From Chitinophagales bacterium (lineage in GTDB: Bacteria; Bacteroidota; Bacteroidia; Chitinophagales; CAIOSU01): a stretch of 42,075 nt of DNA. The translations under genes were made by a program, and so were the position numbers. The DNA lies in the NCBI GenBank assembly GCA_040877935.1, contig JBBDNB010000007.1:1-42075 (forward strand), given 5' to 3'. This document shows positions 1-8,115 of the stretch, in pieces (position 1 is the stretch's first letter; the number at the start of each line of letters is the position of its first letter). Below the pieces are notes generated by a model. That model was not told the origin of the DNA and searched no databases. It was given only the letters and a program-made list of their open reading frames with translations.

Positions 1-33
1 CGGAAAATTAGCAGCAGCTTTTGTTTCTCTCAT
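1..33 (-). CDS. Possible 5' end of a gene running off the window
   Basis: On the minus strand an ATG at position 33 opens 11 codons (MRETKAAANFP) without a stop before the window edge. It would be divergent from aceB, where a regulator is often found, but 11 residues cannot identify a family. This is only an open frame at a boundary and could be chance. Confidence 0.2.
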   Translation of the reverse strand, partial: MRETKAAANFP

Positions 34-163
34 TTTTTAACCCTTGATTCGCATTTATATGAATTAATTAAAGATAGTATGATAAAAATGCATTTTCAAA
101 TAGAATTTGAAAAGCATTTGTTGACTTTAGATAAATGATGTTTTGCTACAATAGCTCTCTCGC

Positions 164-195
164 TTTGAATTTAATCTCTTAAATCACTAACTTTG
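164..195 (+). promoter_or_regulatory. Bacteroidota-type promoter of aceB
   Basis: TTTG (164-167), a 20-nt spacer and TAACTTTG (188-195) match the Bacteroidota primary sigma factor consensus TTTG / TAnnTTTG. Transcription would begin near 200, giving a leader of about 25 nt before the aceB ATG at 228. A second, weaker candidate lies upstream: TTTG 117-120, 18-nt spacer, TGTTTTGC 139-146. No transcript data; inferred from consensus only. Confidence 0.5.
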
Positions 196-227
196 CACAA
201 CTTTTAAGCACTCAAAATCCTCATGAT

Positions 228-1838
228 ATGTCAACTAGTTCAGGAACAAGTCAATTAATAGAAGGTGTAGAAATTAAAGCCGCAGTAAGCGATGTCTTTG
301 CTGAAATTTTAACTCCTGAAGCATTGAGCCTGGTGGCGAAAATGCACCGAAAATTTAATAAGAGAAGGAAAGAACTGCTTGCTAAGCGGCAAGAGCGGCA
401 AAAAGAAATTGACAATGGTAAATTTCCTGATTTTCTGCCAGAAACAAAAGAAATAAGAGAAAGTGAATGGACTTGCGCACCACAACCTAAAGACCTTTTA
501 GACCGGAGAGTTGAGATTACCGGTCCTGTTGATCGCAAAATGGTGATCAATGCCTTAAACTCCGGAGCCAAGACTTTCATGGCAGATTTTGAAGATTCCA
601 ACTCTCCTTCATGGAACAACAATATCAATGGGCAGATCAATCTGAGAGACGCCATCAATAAAACCATCACTTTTGAAAATCCTACCAAAGGCAAAAGCTA
701 TAAGCTGAACGATAAAGTAGCTACTTTACTGGTACGTCCCAGGGGTTGGCATTTGGTCGAGAAAAATATTTTAATAGACGGAGAACCTGTAAGTGGTGGT
801 CTTCTGGATTTTGGACTTTATTTTTTCCACAATGCAAAAACACTGATCAAAAACGGAAGCGGCCCTTACTTCTATTTGCCAAAAATGGAAAGTCATTTGG
901 AAGCCAGGCTTTGGAATGATGCTTTTGTGCTGGCTCAAGATGAATTGGGTATTCCACAGGGAACAATCAAAGCAACAGTGCTGATTGAAACAATTTTGGC
1001 CTCTTATGAGCTTAACGAAATACTTTACGAACTGCGCGAACACTCAGCAGGACTGAATTGCGGAAGATGGGATTATATTTTTAGCTATATCAAACGATTC
1101 AGAAATCACAAAGAATTCATGACTCCTGACCGCGATCAAATTACCATGACAGTTCCTTTTATGCATGCCTATTCACTTTTGGTGATTCAAACCTGCCACA
1201 AGCGCGGTGTGCACGCAATGGGTGGAATGGCAGCCCAAATTCCTATTAAAAACGATGAGGAAGCCAATGCCAAGGCCATTCAAAAAGTAGTGGCCGATAA
1301 AGAGCGTGAAGCCAAAGACGGACATGATGGTACCTGGGTAGCACATCCTGGGCTGGTAAAAGTGGCAATGGATGTTTTTGACAAGTACATGCCTAATCCT
1401 AATCAATTAGATAAAAAAAGAGCAGACGTCAATGTTTCAGCCAAGGATTTGATTGAAATTCCAGAAGGAACAATCTCTGAAACCGGCCTGAGAAAAAATA
1501 TTAATGTAGGAGTATTGTACATTGAATCTTGGTTGAGAGGCAATGGTGCTGCTGCTATCTATCATTTGATGGAAGATGCTGCTACTGCTGAAATATCAAG
1601 AACTCAAGTCTGGCAATGGCTGCATTACGGTGCTAAATTGGACGATGGAAGAACTGTTACCGAAGAGCTGTACAAAGAATTGTTGCCACAGGAATTGGCC
1701 AAAATCAAAGCCTATGTGGGAGATGACGCTTTTCACAATGGTAAGTTTGAAAAAGCAACACAATTGTTTGATGCACTGGTAATGCAAGATGAATTCGAGG
1801 AATTTTTGACTTTGTCGGCTTACGAATTTATCCAATAA
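228..1838 (+). CDS. aceB: Malate synthase A (glyoxylate shunt)
   Basis: Condenses glyoxylate with acetyl-CoA to malate in the cytoplasm, the second step of the glyoxylate shunt, allowing growth on acetate or fatty acids. The 536-residue length is normal for the A isoform. Visible signatures are the acidic loop [12 protein letters not shown] (from residue 118), the RPRGWHLVE segment that carries a conserved active-site arginine, and the C-terminal [26 protein letters not shown] stretch split across the last domain. Start ATG 228 lies about 25 nt after a good promoter. Isocitrate lyase follows on the same strand, separated by a small broken ORF and with no terminator seen between them, so aceB and aceA are probably co-transcribed. 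Identification is secure. Confidence 0.97.
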   Translation: MSTSSGTSQLIEGVEIKAAVSDVFAEILTPEALSLVAKMHRKFNKRRKELLAKRQERQKEIDNGKFPDFLPETKEIRESEWTCAPQPKDLLDRRVEITGPVDRKMVINALNSGAKTFMADFEDSNSPSWNNNINGQINLRDAINKTITFENPTKGKSYKLNDKVATLLVRPRGWHLVEKNILIDGEPVSGGLLDFGLYFFHNAKTLIKNGSGPYFYLPKMESHLEARLWNDAFVLAQDELGIPQGTIKATVLIETILASYELNEILYELREHSAGLNCGRWDYIFSYIKRFRNHKEFMTPDRDQITMTVPFMHAYSLLVIQTCHKRGVHAMGGMAAQIPIKNDEEANAKAIQKVVADKEREAKDGHDGTWVAHPGLVKVAMDVFDKYMPNPNQLDKKRADVNVSAKDLIEIPEGTISETGLRKNINVGVLYIESWLRGNGAAAIYHLMEDAATAEISRTQVWQWLHYGAKLDDGRTVTEELYKELLPQELAKIKAYVGDDAFHNGKFEKATQLFDALVMQDEFEEFLTLSAYEFIQ

Positions 1839-1881
1839 AAAGAATTATAAACAATCATTATTAATTCATAAAATCAAAAGA

Positions 1882-1970
1882 ATGTCAACAAAACAAGAGC
1901 GCATTGATGCCCTAAAAAATTGTTTGACATGCTGATTAAAAATGAAGAATTATTAACCCTTCCAGCTTAG
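1882..1970 (+). pseudogene. Tiny frameshifted ORF between aceB and aceA
   Basis: ATG 1882 begins MSTKQERIDALK, then the frame meets TGA at about residue 18. Shifting -1 inside the run of six A bases (CTAAAAAATTG, near 1911-1921) restores a frame ending LLTLPA at a TAG (1968-1970). The joined product would be 29 residues. The heptamer A-AAA-AAT at the junction is of the type that can permit -1 slippage, but a one-base homopolymer sequencing error or a real decay mutation would look the same. I do not recognise the peptide. It sits 43 nt after aceB and 34 nt before aceA on the same strand. Confidence 0.35.
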
Positions 1971-2004
1971 GACTTAATCGACTATAAACTATAAAATTTA
2001 ACAC

Positions 2005-3594
2005 ATGAAAAATCCACAATCTAGTTATGTTTCTGCTCTAGAAACAGTTCAAAAACTAAAAGAAAAATACGGGGAAGCTTGGAGAGAGATCAACCCTGAA
2101 TACGTAGCACGCATGTACACACAAAACCGTTTTAAAACGGGATTGGAAATTGCAAAATATACTGCAGCAATTATGCGTGAAGATATGGCCGCGTATGATG
2201 CAGACCATTCAAAATACACACAATCATTGGGTGCTTGGCACGGGTTTGTGGCGCAACAAACAATGATTGCCGTAAAAAAACACCACAAAACAACTAAAGG
2301 AAGGTACATCTATCTGTCTGGTTGGATGGTAGCAGCATTGCGTTCTGAATTTGGTCCTTTACCCGATCAGTCGATGCACGAAAAAACTACTGTGGTTAAC
2401 TTGATTGCAGAAATCTATGATTTCTTAAAGCAAGCAGACGCAACAGAATTAAATGATCTGTTCCGTAGAAAAGCAGCAGGTGAAGATGTACAAGATCTGA
2501 TCGATAATTTTGAAACACATGTAGTGCCAATTATCGCTGACATAGATGCTGGTTTTGGTAACGAGGAAGCAACATACCTACTTGCTAAGAAAATGATTGA
2601 AGCGGGTGCTTGTGCAATCCAAGTTGAAAATCAGGTGTCTGATGCTAAGCAATGTGGTCACCAAGATGGTAAAGTAACCGTTCCCCACGAAGACTTTATC
2701 GCCAAGTTAAATGCAATCCGTCACGCATTTTTGGAATTAGGTGTAGAAGATGGAATCATTGTGGCTCGCACAGATTCTGAAGGAGCAAGTTTAACACAAA
2801 AATTACCTGTGTCAATGGAACCAGGAGATTTAGCTTCTCAATATTTAGATTTCGTTGATGCAGAAGAAGTAAGCATTGATGAAGTAAATGATAATGATGT
2901 ATTGTTAAAACGCAATGGAAAGTTAGTTCGTCCTGTTCGTTTATCAAATGGTTTATACCGTTTCAAAGCTGGAACAAACATTGACAGAGTGGTACTGGAC
3001 TGTATAACTAGTTTACAACATGGTGCAGATTTACTATGGATTGAAACCCCAACTCCAGATGTAGAAGCTATTGCAGCAATGGTTAACAGAATCAAAGAGC
3101 AAGCACCTCATGCAAAATTAGTTTACAACAACTCTCCATCGTTTAACTGGACCTTGAATTTCCGTCAGCAGGCTTACAGACGTTGGAAAGCCGCAGGAAA
3201 AGATTTGTCTGAATATGATGCAAATGATCTGATGAATGCGAAATACGATAATTCTGAATTGGCAATTGAAGCTGACCAGAAGATCAAAACATTCCAGGAA
3301 GATTCATCTAAAGTATCAGGTATTTTCCATCACTTGATCACTTTACCAACATACCATACTACGGCTTTACATATGAACGATTTATCTCAAGGTTACTTTG
3401 GAGAAGATGGTATGTTGGCTTACGTAGGTGGTGTTCAACGTCAAGAAATTCGCAAAGGCGTTTCTTGTGTGAAACATCAGCGTATGGCTGGTTCTGATTT
3501 AGGTGATGACCATAAAGAATTTTTTGCTGGAGATAAGGCTTTAAAGGCAGGTGGTACTAAAAACACTTCTAATCAGTTTGAAACTGCAAAATAG
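2005..3594 (+). CDS. aceA: Isocitrate lyase, long form
   Basis: Cleaves isocitrate to succinate and glyoxylate, the first step of the glyoxylate shunt; the glyoxylate feeds the malate synthase encoded just upstream. At 529 residues it is the long form, like the Pseudomonas aeruginosa type rather than the roughly 430-residue E. coli type. The active-site signature is KQCGH with catalytic Cys217, followed by QDGKVTVPHEDF, typical of the long subfamily (the short forms have KKCGH). The metal-binding region ADIDAGFGNEEATY and the ETPTPD segment are also present. A rho-independent terminator follows at about 3700, closing the aceB-aceA unit. Confidence 0.97.
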   Translation: MKNPQSSYVSALETVQKLKEKYGEAWREINPEYVARMYTQNRFKTGLEIAKYTAAIMREDMAAYDADHSKYTQSLGAWHGFVAQQTMIAVKKHHKTTKGRYIYLSGWMVAALRSEFGPLPDQSMHEKTTVVNLIAEIYDFLKQADATELNDLFRRKAAGEDVQDLIDNFETHVVPIIADIDAGFGNEEATYLLAKKMIEAGACAIQVENQVSDAKQCGHQDGKVTVPHEDFIAKLNAIRHAFLELGVEDGIIVARTDSEGASLTQKLPVSMEPGDLASQYLDFVDAEEVSIDEVNDNDVLLKRNGKLVRPVRLSNGLYRFKAGTNIDRVVLDCITSLQHGADLLWIETPTPDVEAIAAMVNRIKEQAPHAKLVYNNSPSFNWTLNFRQQAYRRWKAAGKDLSEYDANDLMNAKYDNSELAIEADQKIKTFQEDSSKVSGIFHHLITLPTYHTTALHMNDLSQGYFGEDGMLAYVGGVQRQEIRKGVSCVKHQRMAGSDLGDDHKEFFAGDKALKAGGTKNTSNQFETAK

Positions 3595-3695
3595 ATAGTT
3601 TAGAGATGTGATGTTACAGTGGTCATCAGGTTACAGACCTACGATTATTGAAACTGCACAGTTCAATAAATAGATTAATCGATAATGATTACAAA

Positions 3696-3725
3696 AACCT
3701 GTCTCTTTTTGAGGCGGGTTTTTTT
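3696..3725 (+). terminator. Rho-independent terminator after aceA
   Basis: AACCTGTCTC pairs with GAGGCGGGTT (two G-T wobbles) across a short T-rich loop and is followed by a run of seven or more T. Its place about 100 nt after the aceA stop and before the next gene supports termination of the aceBA transcript. Confidence 0.7.
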
Positions 3726-3745
3726 AATTTTGAGAAAAATTAAAA

Positions 3746-4189
3746 ATGAGCAATAGATATATATTAATACTGATTAGTGTCCTGCCCTTGCTTTTTTCTT
3801 GTTCTGCTACAGCTCCCGAAGGTTTGGGCGTGTTTGAAGATAAATTGTCAGATTGCCCTGCTTCTCCCAATTGTGTTTCTACTATGGAGTCCGAAGATGA
3901 TGAAAAACACTACATGGAACCATTGCAATTTGATGATCTTCAGGAAGCACGTTTGAAAGTGATTTCTATAATTATGGAAACTCCAAGAACGGAAATTTTA
4001 CTGCAAAATCGCGAGTACATTCATGCGGAATACACCACACCAATCCTTCGCTTTGTAGATGATGTTGAGTTCTATTTTGATACAGAAAATAAGCTGTTGC
4101 ATTTTCGTTCGGCCTCAAGAGTAGGTTATTCAGATTTTGGAGCCAATAGAAGGCGGATGGAGAAATTTAAGAAAGCATATTTAGAATAA
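3746..4189 (+). CDS. DUF1499 family lipoprotein
   Basis: A 147-residue protein with a lipoprotein signal: hydrophobic stretch then LPLLFSC with the lipidation Cys at residue 19. The mature part matches DUF1499: CPASPNCVST near the N-terminus, the MEPLQF segment, and the C-terminal RFVDDVEFYFD and RSASRVGYSDFGANRRR block. The family's function is not known; members are often membrane-attached in bacteria and also occur in plastids. The gene precedes a cation exchanger by 4 nt, so the two are likely co-transcribed. A TAATTTTG box at 3725-3732 could be its -7 element but lacks a well-spaced TTTG. Confidence 0.85.
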   Translation: MSNRYILILISVLPLLFSCSATAPEGLGVFEDKLSDCPASPNCVSTMESEDDEKHYMEPLQFDDLQEARLKVISIIMETPRTEILLQNREYIHAEYTTPILRFVDDVEFYFDTENKLLHFRSASRVGYSDFGANRRRMEKFKKAYLE

Positions 4190-4193
4190 AACT

Positions 4194-5165
4194 ATGGACC
4201 TACTATTGTGGAGTGTGATTTTTATTGCAGCACTTGCCTTACTTATCAAATCATCGGATTATTTTATCGATTCAGCCGAAAAATTTGGGTTGTACCTAAA
4301 GCTATCACCGGTTGTTATCGGCACTTTGATTTTGGCATTCGGCACTTCCTTGCCCGAATTGATTACTTCCTCTCTATCTGTATTGAAAAATGAATCGGAA
4401 ATAGTGCTGGGAAATGTGCTCGGTTCGAATATTGCCAATACCTGCCTGATTTTTGGCGTCATCCTCTTGATGAAAAAGGAGAAGGGCAGCCTTAAATTTT
4501 TGTCTTTTAAAGCAGACAACTGGGTAGTGCTTGCAGTTACTTTTTTGCTTGTTTATTTGATTTCAGATGCATTGCTCCCGGCTTATGAGTCATTTGTCTT
4601 GCTCGCTGGATTTGTGCTTTATGTGCTTTATTCAGTATGGCAATCAAGAGCTCAGGAACTTGTAGATGATGTAGAAACTGTACCTGAGGCATTTCCGATC
4701 AATTCATTGCTTATTCTTTTCGCTTCTGGAGCAGGAATTTATTTTGGTGCAGATTATACCATACAATCTGTTGTGAAAATATCAGATATATTGGGTGTAG
4801 GTAAAGATATAATTGCAATTACAGCGGTAGCCCTGGGTACTTCATTGCCCGAATTGGTTGTAAGTATTGTAGCTGCTAAAAAAGGAAGTATGGAACTGGC
4901 CATTGGTAATGTGCTGGGGTCAAGTATTTTCAATATACTTGGTGTTACGGGCATTTCTACTTTACTGGGACCGGTAGTGGTTTCTGAAAATATTTTATAT
5001 CCTGCAGTGCCTTTTCTAATTGGAATTACAGTGTTGTCATTTCTGATTATCCATTTTAATAAGCCGCACAAATTTTTCGGCATATTGTTCCTATTGCTCT
5101 ATTTGCTTTTCAACCTCGATATTATTTTTACTTTTTCGGACAAATATTTCGGGCAATATTTCTAA
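4194..5165 (+). CDS. CaCA-family Na+/Ca2+ antiporter (YrbG-like)
   Basis: An inner-membrane cation exchanger, 323 residues, about 10 hydrophobic segments. The two inverted alpha-repeats that form the ion site are plain: FGTSLPELITS with LGNVLGSNIANT in the first half, and LGTSLPELVVSI with IGNVLGSSIFNILG in the second. Both keep the acidic GTSLPE motif and the GN-LGSN/S motif. Family knowledge supports Ca2+ or other cation exchange against Na+ or H+; the exact ion cannot be read from sequence. It follows the DUF1499 gene by 4 nt, and its stop codon overlaps that of the convergent HTTM gene. Confidence 0.92.
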   Translation: MDLLLWSVIFIAALALLIKSSDYFIDSAEKFGLYLKLSPVVIGTLILAFGTSLPELITSSLSVLKNESEIVLGNVLGSNIANTCLIFGVILLMKKEKGSLKFLSFKADNWVVLAVTFLLVYLISDALLPAYESFVLLAGFVLYVLYSVWQSRAQELVDDVETVPEAFPINSLLILFASGAGIYFGADYTIQSVVKISDILGVGKDIIAITAVALGTSLPELVVSIVAAKKGSMELAIGNVLGSSIFNILGVTGISTLLGPVVVSENILYPAVPFLIGITVLSFLIIHFNKPHKFFGILFLLLYLLFNLDIIFTFSDKYFGQYF

Positions 5166-6496
5166 TCCTTCAACTCAGTAATCCATTCTTTGTGTTTGAA
5201 GCGTTCCCATTTTTCAACTTCTGAAAGATTAAAGTTCGGGTCAACAATAGCCTGTGCAGGTCGGCCATTCAGGCTGATACGTGTATGCGCATAAATACCA
5301 ATGGAGTCCATACCTTTTTCATTGTAATAGTCTTTCAGATATTGTGAAAATTGCCAGATCATATCTGGTCTTTTAAACATAGCTCTTTCCTGGTGTGGTT
5401 TTAAGTGCTCACGGGTATTGACCCTTTGTTTTTTACCGTTTCTGAAATTTTCTACAATAAAGTAGCCGCTACCTGATTTTGAGCGTGTCATCATATGCCA
5501 GGAGAGCCTGTGTCCTTCCTCTGTCCAGTTTACATTCCCTTCGTAGAAGTGGTGGCGCAGCGGCAAATAAATTTGCCCGCACAAATAGAACCCTATACAT
5601 AGCAACAGAACTTTTCTTGAAAAAGTGATTTCCCGGGGCATTTGTAAAGGAGTGAATTTTTCTTTTTTCCTGAAGAACATGCGTTTGATTTCTGTCGGAT
5701 CCCAGTATAAAACAATAGCAGAAATAGCCATGAAAGGAAAAATCCCGATCTGGAAAATAGCAGAATTACTCAGGTGAAAAACAAGCGTAAGTCCCAGGGC
5801 GAGATAACGGGTTTTTCTGAAAAGCAGTAGCGGAATAATGGTAGCATCGTAAAAGATACCCCCGTAAGCCATCAACCAGAGCATCCATTCCTGTTGAAGA
5901 ATGGGGCCTATCAACCAGTAGTCGCTTTTGTAGGACAGCCACAGTTTTAGAGGCATAGCCTGAAGCCAGTCGGGATGGAGTTTGGCCAATACGGCAGAAA
6001 AATAAACAATGGCAAATTGCATCTGCAACACAAAATAAGTCCAGTAGGGAATGCTTAGCTTTTTCAATGCTGGATTTTTTCGCACATCAAGAGAAGCATA
6101 AGTATTTGCTGGAATAAAGATCATAATGCCAACAAGTAGCAGCAGCAAATAATAATGATTGTTGTAGCTTGATTTTTGGCCGAAATAGATTCCCGCCCAC
6201 ATAATGAAATAGGCAATTGCTGAAAAACGATACTTCCAGCCCAGCATAAAGAAAAGTCCGAAAAAGCCCATTACAATATTGTAGGCATACATCTTTGGGC
6301 CTGATAGCATACTCAAAAATTCAAAGCCAATAAATGTAAATCGAAAGCTGGGTTCTACAAATTTTTCGGTCATCCAGCTGGTGAGTATCGCCCCCCATGC
6401 TTCAGCTACCAGCAAAAAACCCAACAATATTCGCCAGAGGATAATGCCGCTGCTGTCTCTTTCTTCAAAAAGCTTTTGATAGAATATTTTCAGCAT
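5162..6496 (-). CDS. HTTM-domain integral membrane protein
   Basis: A 444-residue membrane protein of the HTTM (vitamin K-dependent gamma-carboxylase-like) group. About eight hydrophobic segments fill residues 15-290; motifs include the YWTYFVLQMQFAIVYFSA segment and the KLHPDW stretch that is typical after it. The C-terminal third is soluble and hydrophilic. True gamma-carboxylases are much longer, so carboxylation should not be assumed; most bacterial HTTM proteins have no known role. The gene is convergent with the exchanger and overlaps its stop by 4 nt, leaving no room for a dedicated terminator. Confidence 0.8.
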   Translation of the reverse strand: MLKIFYQKLFEERDSSGIILWRILLGFLLVAEAWGAILTSWMTEKFVEPSFRFTFIGFEFLSMLSGPKMYAYNIVMGFFGLFFMLGWKYRFSAIAYFIMWAGIYFGQKSSYNNHYYLLLLLVGIMIFIPANTYASLDVRKNPALKKLSIPYWTYFVLQMQFAIVYFSAVLAKLHPDWLQAMPLKLWLSYKSDYWLIGPILQQEWMLWLMAYGGIFYDATIIPLLLFRKTRYLALGLTLVFHLSNSAIFQIGIFPFMAISAIVLYWDPTEIKRMFFRKKEKFTPLQMPREITFSRKVLLLCIGFYLCGQIYLPLRHHFYEGNVNWTEEGHRLSWHMMTRSKSGSGYFIVENFRNGKKQRVNTREHLKPHQERAMFKRPDMIWQFSQYLKDYYNEKGMDSIGIYAHTRISLNGRPAQAIVDPNFNLSEVEKWERFKHKEWITELKD

Positions 6497-6567
6497 AAAT
6501 GAAGATTGATTGAACTTGTCATTGCGAGATGTAGCATTTTTTTGAAACCGGGCAAATTGTGATGTTT

Positions 6568-6613
6568 GCTTTAAATGTAGGGGCGCACGGCCGTGCGCCC
6601 CTACATTTAAAGC
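6568..6613. repeat. 46-bp perfect palindrome (REP/MITE-like)
   Basis: The half-site GCTTTAAATGTAG followed by GGGCGCACGG (6568-6590) is mirrored exactly, with no loop, by its reverse complement through 6613. The G+C-rich core GGGCGCACGGCCGTGCGCCC is far from local base composition. Related GTAGGGGCG-CGCCCCTAC palindromes are scattered through many bacterial genomes, so this is probably a dispersed palindromic element rather than an operator. Confidence 0.75.
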
Positions 6614-6784
6614 CTATTCCATTTTAATGGATTATAGTAATCATCAAACTCATGTTACAATTAAATTAAACTCTAAATTAATCAGGAATGCTGAAATTAT
6701 CAGGTTTATGAATTTTTTCTCACAGAAAATTAATATTGCCCCAAACACGTTATAACCTTAGTTCGTAAATTCTTTAATGCTCAG

Positions 6785-6880
6785 AATGCCAGAAAATTGT
6801 GAGATTCGACTGGAAATATTGATGGAATAGCGGGCTATTTTAAGATATTTCCAGGAATAAGATTGCTGTTTTCTGGCATT
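6785..6880. repeat. 96-nt nested inverted repeat
   Basis: Three nested stems share one axis: AATGCCAGAAAA (6785-6796) with TTTTCTGGCATT (6869-6880), 12 bp perfect; CTGGAAATAT (6810-6819) with ATATTTCCAG (6845-6854), 10 bp perfect; and AATAG/CTATT (6826-6830, 6835-6839) closing a CGGG tetraloop, extendable by two G-U pairs. The near-symmetrical internal loops are 13 and 14 nt. Either a small transposon-like element with terminal repeats or a structured RNA. Confidence 0.6.
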
Positions 6881-6890
6881 TGAAATCCAT

Positions 6891-6968
6891 AAAACACAAT
6901 TTGCTGCGTTGCATTTGTTTGGTTTATCCCGATAGGCCTTCTCAAATGCGCCTTGCCTATTGCGTTTT
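6891..6968. repeat. Imperfect inverted repeat
   Basis: AAAACACAAT (6891-6900) pairs 9/10 with ATTGCGTTTT (6959-6968), and GCATTTG (6911-6917) pairs exactly with CAAATGC (6943-6949). The CAAATGCG core and nearby CCTTGC recur in the inverted repeat at 34880-34925, suggesting a dispersed repeat family. Confidence 0.4.
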
Positions 6969-7064
6969 AATGAATTTCCCCGCCTGCATGAAACATTCGG
7001 GCAGGTGAGCTCTTAAATAATTATAGAACTCAGGTTTATAAAGCGCATCTTTAAATTCTTGTTT

Positions 7065-7122
7065 AGGGTTTGTTGCAAAATAAGGTCAACAAAATTGAGG
7101 CAGTTATTTTGCTACAAACCCT
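7065..7122. repeat. 19-bp hairpin upstream of the 7163 gene
   Basis: The arm AGGGTTTGTTGCAAAATAA (7065-7083) and the arm at 7104-7122 are inverted copies matching at 18 of 19 positions around a 20-nt loop. No T-run follows on the plus strand, so it is not an ordinary terminator. It ends 40 nt before the next start codon and could be a repeat element or a leader structure. Confidence 0.5.
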
Positions 7123-7162
7123 TAGCTTCGCAGATTAAACTCATGCTATTTAATTGATTGAT

Positions 7163-8098
7163 ATGTACAGAATTGTTTTGCTTTCAATTTTATTACTGTT
7201 ACCTGGCGCATACCTATTTGCGCAATCTCCGGTGCAGGGAGAAGATCTAATTAAAGCCCTGGGACAAAGGCAAAATACTGATTTGGTCAGCCGGTTGAAC
7301 AATTATATAGGGGAAGATCACGAAAGCAAAGGGGCGCAGATTATTATTTCCGGCTCAAAACTGACACGAATTGATATTTACAATGACAAAAATGTTTTGA
7401 TGCAGAATATGTCTGCTTTCAAGGGCGATTTGCCATTAGGGCTTAAATTGAGCAGTACTATTTTTGAAGCCAAAAAATTGCTTGGAGAAGGCTACGAGGA
7501 GGAAGGGGACAAAGGCGGTTCTTATACCTTAACAAAAGAATTTCCCTTGAATGAGCTCGATGCCTGGCAGATCAATATTATGTACAATCGGGGGCGTGTC
7601 AATTTGGTTTCTATGATTTTTGTGGAAAAAGGCAGGGCTGCTGCTGAAGATGCAGAGATGATTTCCAAAACCGGCCTTTCGGGAGAGGATTATTTTTTGA
7701 TGATCAGAAAAAACCTTTACAATTTCCAGGTAAAAACGCTTTTATCCCATTTTGGAAATCCCGATTATTCCAAAAAGAACAGGAGAATTTATTTAGACGG
7801 TGGGCTTGAAATGCAATTGTCCAAATACAAAACAATAGAAAAATTGGTGATGCACCCTTCGGGCAGTAGAGAACCGCTTACTGGTAAAACTTTTAAGCAA
7901 TTCCCATTGGCTTTGCCTTTTGGAATTAAATTTTCAGACAATAGAAATCTTATACAGGAAAAATGTGGGCAGGCACCACTGCAAGATGGAAATTCTATGA
8001 CTTATTTTGAACAAAATACCGAAATGCGACTTTTCTTTTCGGGCAATACGCTCAGCAGAGTAGAAATTTATAAACCTGAAGCAGAAAAAAAGGATTGA
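7163..8098 (+). CDS. Secreted protein of unknown function
   Basis: A 311-residue protein I do not recognise. The start chosen is ATG 7163 (MYRIVLLSILLLLPG), which gives a clean signal peptide ending LFAQ; the TTG nine bases earlier would add only MID. The mature part is mixed alpha/beta with two similar-looking halves: LPLGLKLSSTIFEAKKLLGEG near residue 95 and LPFGIKFSDNRNLIQEKCGQ near 265 resemble each other, which hints at a duplicated domain in which each unit starts with a short hydrophobic strand and a helix. It lies 17 nt before the asparaginase-like gene, apparently first in a four-gene operon. Confidence 0.6.
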   Translation: MYRIVLLSILLLLPGAYLFAQSPVQGEDLIKALGQRQNTDLVSRLNNYIGEDHESKGAQIIISGSKLTRIDIYNDKNVLMQNMSAFKGDLPLGLKLSSTIFEAKKLLGEGYEEEGDKGGSYTLTKEFPLNELDAWQINIMYNRGRVNLVSMIFVEKGRAAAEDAEMISKTGLSGEDYFLMIRKNLYNFQVKTLLSHFGNPDYSKKNRRIYLDGGLEMQLSKYKTIEKLVMHPSGSREPLTGKTFKQFPLALPFGIKFSDNRNLIQEKCGQAPLQDGNSMTYFEQNTEMRLFFSGNTLSRVEIYKPEAEKKD

Positions 8099-8115
8099 GG
8101 GATTAAAAAGAGAAT

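Larger units (their letters stand above)
6497..7162. other. Gene-free tract rich in inverted repeats
   Basis: This divergent intergenic region of about 660 bp has no convincing ORF. Reading left to right it holds a GTCATTGCGAG fragment (6518-6528), a 46-bp perfect palindrome (6568-6613), a nested inverted repeat (6785-6880), a looser inverted repeat (6891-6968) and a 19-bp hairpin (7065-7122). It looks like a collection site for palindromic repeat elements, possibly with a structured RNA among them. Confidence 0.6.

Noticed and set aside
5162-6496. HTTM protein as a true vitamin K-dependent gamma-carboxylase
   Set aside because: Shares only the membrane domain; far shorter than the full enzyme and there is no Gla-type substrate in the window.
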